Below, one piece after another: positions 59,714 to 64,000 of a stretch of 64,000 nt of DNA (positions within the stretch are counted from its first letter, which is position 1; each line of letters starts with the position of its first letter). The notes beneath the pieces were generated by a model. It was not told where the DNA came from, did not search any database, and saw only the letters and a list, made by a program, of their open reading frames with translations. Source of the DNA: Allacma fusca (taxonomy: Eukaryota; Arthropoda; Collembola; Symphypleona; Sminthuridae); NCBI GenBank assembly GCA_947179485.1, contig OX359246.1, forward strand, positions 10,602,001 to 10,666,000. Direction: 5' to 3'. Position numbers and translations under genes: made by a program.

Positions 59714-59920
59714 GTGTACGGGTCGCGCTGTAACCAGGAATTTGGACCCCGTACACCAACCCTTGTAAAAGCTCGGGATTGTGAAAAACGTGCCTCTGGT
59801 AACTGAAGCTAGAGGTACCCGAGAATCTCAACGGGAGTAGCAACATCCCAAACTAATAAAAGCCCGGGATTGTGTAGAACGCGCCCCTTGCAACTAGGAC
59901 GCTAAGGGGTACCCGTGGCT
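59714..59920 (+). ncRNA. Three consecutive hairpins in the LINE 5' region
   Basis: H1: GTGTACGGG (59714-59722) pairs with CCCGTACAC (59748-59756). H2: outer CTCGGG (59772-59777) with CCCGAG (59818-59823), inner CCTCT (59793-59797) with AGAGG (59811-59815). H3: outer AGCCCGGG (59861-59868) with CCCG-T-GGCT (59912-59920), inner CCCCTT (59884-59889) with AAGGGG (59904-59909). H2 and H3 share single-stranded segments (GGGATTGTG...AAC) while their inner stems differ compensatorily. This points to a selected RNA structure, perhaps for translation or processing. Seen in sequence; function unknown. Confidence 0.55.
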
Positions 59921-60062
59921 GAATTAGTAAGAGTACTCTCCCAAATCCCAATCGCAAAACTCTAATGCAGGAACACCAAAGCCCAACGATACACCAAGAA
60001 GAAGAACCACAATTCCGAAGGACATCACACCAACTTATACACAAGGCAAACTAGACCAACAC

Positions 60063-61085
60063 ATGAATCCTGCCAACCTTGATTCCGCACAGTTCTTCAC
60101 CCCAAAGCAGGAACGTGAAGTAATCTTCCGTCGATCCATCTTGATTAAAACATCGCCATCAAAATCCAATCCATCAACTAGCCAAACACATTCTCCCCTT
60201 CTAAACGAGAAGAGGGTAGAGACAGGAAAGCTACATTCAGAAGACGAGACTGAGCAGAAAAAAAAAATAGAAAACAAAAAACGTAAACTAGAACACGAAG
60301 ACACTATACCTCGAATTATACGAAAGAAGGACGAAAAACAAGAGCAAGAAACCAGACCAGATACAAAGATGGGGCTAGATGATGAAACCAAGATGTTCTT
60401 CAAAAGCCTACTACAAGAACACCAAACGAAATACGACGAAGGACAGGGACAAATCAACGCATCCCTTGAAATCGTGACGCAAAAGCTAAACAGGCTGGAG
60501 GGACAAGTCATTCCGGAAGTGAAAGATCTCCAAAAGAAAACAGCAACACTGGAGAAGAAGGTAACAGTACTGGAGAGAGAAAATGAAATCCTTCACAAAA
60601 TGATCAGACGCAACAACCTTCTATTCTCTGGCATACCAGAAGACCTAAATTGTGAGACATCTGCAGATCTGCCAAAGAAAATCAATGATATTCTCAAGAA
60701 CTATGCAGTGACTCCAGCTCCAGCAAATATTGATGTGGCGTTCCGTGTTGGAAAATATCAGATAGGCAAGTCCAGACCAATTAAAGTTCGTTTCATCTAC
60801 CAATCCCAAGCGGATGAGATACTGTCTAAAAGCCATGAGAAAGACGGACCACTGCGAAGAGCAAGAATATACGTGAACGAAGACGTCTCGGCAATCGAAG
60901 GCACCAACCGGTACTTGATTAGAAAGGAAACAACTGCAGCAAAACGAGCAGGAGCATTGGTAGAAAACTGGAAAACAAGTACAGTGACAATCCAGGGCAT
61001 CAAGCTGGAAGCCAAAGGAGGAATCCTTTACCGAGATGGGAAGCCGGATGAAACACAACCATCGACAGGAGATCGAAACTTCTGA
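60063..61085 (+). CDS. LINE ORF1: coiled-coil, RRM-like nucleic-acid-binding protein
   Basis: 340 residues. A basic, Lys/Glu-rich N-terminal region is followed by a long coiled coil at about 107-182 (leucine heptads in RLEGQVIPEVKDLQ and ATLEKKVTVLEREN). An RRM-like domain begins at NNLLFSGIPED (about 185), and a C-terminal domain contains RARIYVNEDVS and RYLIRKET. This is the layout of L1-type ORF1 (transposase_22-like) proteins, which trimerise, bind element RNA and act as chaperones. No zinc knuckle is seen. The ATG is the first in the frame. It ends in TGA at 61083-61085, directly followed in the same frame by ORF2. Confidence 0.85.
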   Translation: MNPANLDSAQFFTPKQEREVIFRRSILIKTSPSKSNPSTSQTHSPLLNEKRVETGKLHSEDETEQKKKIENKKRKLEHEDTIPRIIRKKDEKQEQETRPDTKMGLDDETKMFFKSLLQEHQTKYDEGQGQINASLEIVTQKLNRLEGQVIPEVKDLQKKTATLEKKVTVLERENEILHKMIRRNNLLFSGIPEDLNCETSADLPKKINDILKNYAVTPAPANIDVAFRVGKYQIGKSRPIKVRFIYQSQADEILSKSHEKDGPLRRARIYVNEDVSAIEGTNRYLIRKETTAAKRAGALVENWKTSTVTIQGIKLEAKGGILYRDGKPDETQPSTGDRNF

Positions 61086-64000
61086 AAAGCCGGCCGCCCG
61101 CAACCCGCTAAAATTGCAACAAGTATTTTATTTTGGAACGTGAACGGAATTAAAAGAAAACTATCACTAATAACTAATTTTTTAAACAATATCAAACCTA
61201 ACATATTCTGCCTAGCTGAAACTTGGACGAAGGAAAATGTAATCGCTGAAAAGCTCCTACCCAACTACAAGTGCACCACAATTAGTGCAACAACAAATGC
61301 AAAAGGGGGTAGACCAAGCGGAGGCACGCTAGTCGGCGTTAAGACAGAAATATTAAAACCTACGAAAATAACTTTTAAAAATGAAAACTATTTAGAATTA
61401 ACAATTGACGAAGGAAACAAACTCCGTGTATACTTCACTTACTTTCCCCCGCCCGAAGAATTTGATGAGTTAGTAGAAGAATTCTTAAGCAACATAACAA
61501 CCTCAAACGTCATTCTAATGGGAGACTTCAACGCAAGAATAAGCGCAACAACTCCAGATAACACATCAACGAATAATATGAAAATAACAGACCATCGAAA
61601 TTCAGAAGATAAAATAACAAACCGAAGAGGAAAGAAAATGAAAAGGCAACTTGAAAACCAGGGACTTACAATATTGAATGGTAGGACAAAAGGGGACGAA
61701 ACAGGAAACTACACCTACGTATCTCAGAGTGGGAACTCTATGATTGATCTGTGTTTAGCTGATAACGAAGCGATGAATGGCATACTCGACTTAAAGGTGA
61801 TAGAAGCACATGAATCGGATCACATGCCTATTCTTCTACTCAGACAAGAAGAGCAAACCTTTGGATCAAATGAGTCCTCTATAAATAGAATAAATTGGAA
61901 CAAGGACCTCAAAAAGGCATTCACTCGCCAAATCTATATTGAACGTGAAGAAATCAGAACCCGTGTAAATGGAGATATCCAACAATTATCGAAGGAGATG
62001 TACACATATGCAAACCAAACTGGAATGAAAACAACCAGAAGGATAGGAGAAATTCGACATAATGCACCCAAATGGTTCAACCAAGGATGTCGAAAGCTAA
62101 AGAAAAAATGCAACGAAAGACTAAAAGTATTACGGCAAAACCCAGGAAACCAACAACTGACAACAGAATACATAAACGCAAGAAACCAATACAAGAAACA
62201 CACCTCTAACTCCAAGCTAGAATACTACACGTCTTTAAGAAATACCATCATATCCTCAAAGAACTCGACAGACTTCTGGAAAAGTCTGAACATTTTCAGA
62301 TGCAATAAAAGAAGATGCGAAACTACAAATTTAATTTCAAATGAAGCATGGGAAAATCACTACAGAAACCTATTCGATGGAGCGGACAGTACGCCTTACC
62401 GACAGAAACAGACGGCACACCAACCATTTCATCTTCATGAACTGAATCAGGCACTAAGGAAATTATCAAACAATAAGAGCTCAGGTACAGACGGCATTCC
62501 TAACGAAATCTGGAAATACTTACCACTGGAATTCCGGCCATGTCTATTAGAATGCCTGAATAAATGCCTTGCAAATCCCATCCCTGATACGTGGGGGGAA
62601 ATAATCATAGCTCCAATATATAAGAAGGGCGACAAAAACTCACCTTGTAACTACAGACCAATTTCTTTAGTCAACACAATAGTAAAGCTATTTACGATGC
62701 TCCTGTCAATGCGACTGCACACATGGATCGAAAAACATAAGGTGCTATCAGAATCCCAAGCAGCATACAGAAAGCATAGAAGCTGTTCAGACCACTTGTT
62801 TGTATTAAACACTCTAATACAGAATGCGCTGGCAAACCAGAAGAAGTTGTACTGCTTATTCGTAGATCTGTCAAAGGCATTTGATTCCATTAAGAGGAAA
62901 CGTCTATGGGATAGGTTAGAAACGCTGGGAGTACCTGCCTACATTCTTCAAAAGATACAAGAAATATACAGTCAAGCAAAGGCAAAAATCCAAACATCAG
63001 GGGGATATACAAATTTCATGGACGTACTTAATGGAGTACTGCAGGGTGAAACACTGAGTCCGACGTTATTCTCTATATATATTGATGAAATCACAGAATT
63101 GCTTGTCAAATCCAAAGTACGAGGGGCGAAACTGCTTACCACTGAAGTTACCATCCTACTTTACGCGGACGACATCGTATTAACAGCAGACTCTCCCGCA
63201 GACCTCCAAACCCAGATCGGAATTCTCAGCAGATTCTTCAGCAGAAACGATCTCAACATAAACCTGGAAAAAACCAAGGTGGTAATTTTTGGAAAAGGAC
63301 CAGTACCAACAAAGAAAAACAAAGTTATGCCAATGGAATTCTACTACAATGGAAATGTCATAGAAATAGCGAGTAGCTACAAATATTTAGGAGTAGAGTT
63401 TCATCGAAACGGAAAATTCCACTACCACCTCAAACAAACCCTTTTGAAGACAAACGCTGCAGTCGAGTTACTTTTAAACACTACTAGGTCAACAAAACTG
63501 AACGATATAGAAATCATTATGAGACTCTTCAACTCTCTAGTAACAACAATCCCACTCTACGGATTCCCAATTTGGGGAATGGAGTTTTTAGATGAAATGG
63601 AAAAGATACAGACTAAATTTTTACGAAGAATTACTGGAGCCTGCAATCTCACTCCTGGATACGTCCTGCGTCTGGAGACTGGAAGTAAATCAATGCGAGC
63701 ATTAATCGCGAAAAGCATTATAACAACAATGTACAACTCTATCTTCTCAGAAAATGCAACTGCTATGGCTTCAAAGTGCTACAGGTTGCTGGAAGCAATC
63801 GAGGGAGACACGAATAACAGATCTCAGTGGAGGACATTATTTAAATCAATTAAACTTGAAGAGGATTTCAACAAATTCACAAGGGAATACTTGAAAAAAA
63901 ACTGCGACAGTTTATGGAGAAAGATAGATCTCCACTCTACAAACACAGATGTAGAAGATATGTTGAAAACTGAGAGCAGCCGGTACATCGGATTAAAAAC
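61086..64000 (+). CDS. LINE ORF2: APE-type endonuclease and reverse transcriptase (partial)
   Basis: Open for 971 codons with no stop up to the window edge. The endonuclease domain starts at WNVNGIKRKL (about residue 16) and shows AETW, GDFN (D147), SMIDLCL and SDHMPIL. The reverse transcriptase begins near residue 458 (LRKLSNNKSSGTDGIP). It has IYKKGD, NYRPISL, FVDLSKAFD and catalytic YADD at 693-696, followed by thumb-like YKYLGVEF. The frame is the same as ORF1, separated only by TGA, and no ATG lies near its start. So it may be made by readthrough or reinitiation. The enzyme nicks DNA and copies element RNA at the target. Confidence 0.92.

Larger units (their letters stand above)
58990..64000 (+). 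mobile_element. LINE (non-LTR retrotransposon), 3' end outside the window
   Basis: About 1 kb of 5' untranslated sequence, an ORF1 (60063-61085), then an ORF2 with endonuclease and reverse transcriptase still open at 64000. All of it is undamaged, so this copy could be young or active. The 5' boundary is a guess; I see no target duplication because the 3' end is missing. I do not assign a clade. Confidence 0.85.

Noticed and set aside
60035..60511. 158-codon minus-strand frame opposite LINE ORF1
   Set aside because: Mirror of a Lys/Glu-rich coiled-coil gene; no start context or domain.

Overview
The window is eukaryotic, AT-rich and dominated by transposable elements. I see no rRNA, tRNA or CRISPR array. 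The host coding content is a tandem family of seven small five-exon genes, all on the minus strand, encoding secreted SEC14/CRAL-TRIO-like lipid-binding proteins of 227-228 residues. Expanded CRAL-TRIO families with an N-terminal signal peptide, together with this mix of mobile elements (hAT, Helitron, Penelope-like, Ty3/gypsy, LINE), fit an arthropod. A springtail (Collembola) is my best guess from protein style alone.

Layout. 1-4.2 kb: a decayed Helitron piece, a hAT MITE and unassigned DNA. 4.3-15.6 kb: SEC14-like copies A (4277-5389, intact), B (9502-11718, intact, with a Penelope-like fragment in intron 2) and C (14658-15610, pseudogene hit by a MITE). 16-22.4 kb: MITEs, an LTR-like remnant and a Helitron. 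22.4-23.6 kb: copy D, intact but apparently a chimera of A-type and B-type genes. 26.6-37.5 kb: copy E, whose exon 3 carries a hAT MITE that itself contains a 9-kb Ty3/gypsy-type retrotransposon. 38-47.9 kb: more insertions, including a nest five elements deep. 49.4-50.6 kb: copy F (intact). 51.6-56.6 kb: MITEs and a second Penelope-like fragment. 57.1-58.2 kb: copy G (intact). About 59-64 kb: a LINE with intact ORF1 and an ORF2 still open at the window edge.

The array grew by segmental duplication. The stretch of about 9.1-15.6 kb (B+C) is repeated as about 26.2-50.2 kb (E+F). The second copy was inflated from roughly 6.5 to 24 kb, almost wholly by insertions that can be dated relative to each other because the paralogous block keeps several empty target sites.

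The most striking pattern is a set of at least 13 non-autonomous hAT-type elements. Most have perfect 8-bp target duplications. Each has its own terminal repeat, and each interior is built by iterating a short word that usually begins inside its own terminal repeat. Different families use different words: GGTACAGGTTCAGG, GGAACGGAAC, CCCGAACCCGATC, AATTCAATTC, GATTTAAATCAA, CAGGGATTTT and others. A TA-flanked pogo-like element does the same with ATAAGAGCA. A second candidate novelty is a set of three consecutive hairpins, two of them repeats with compensatory stem changes, in the LINE 5' region.
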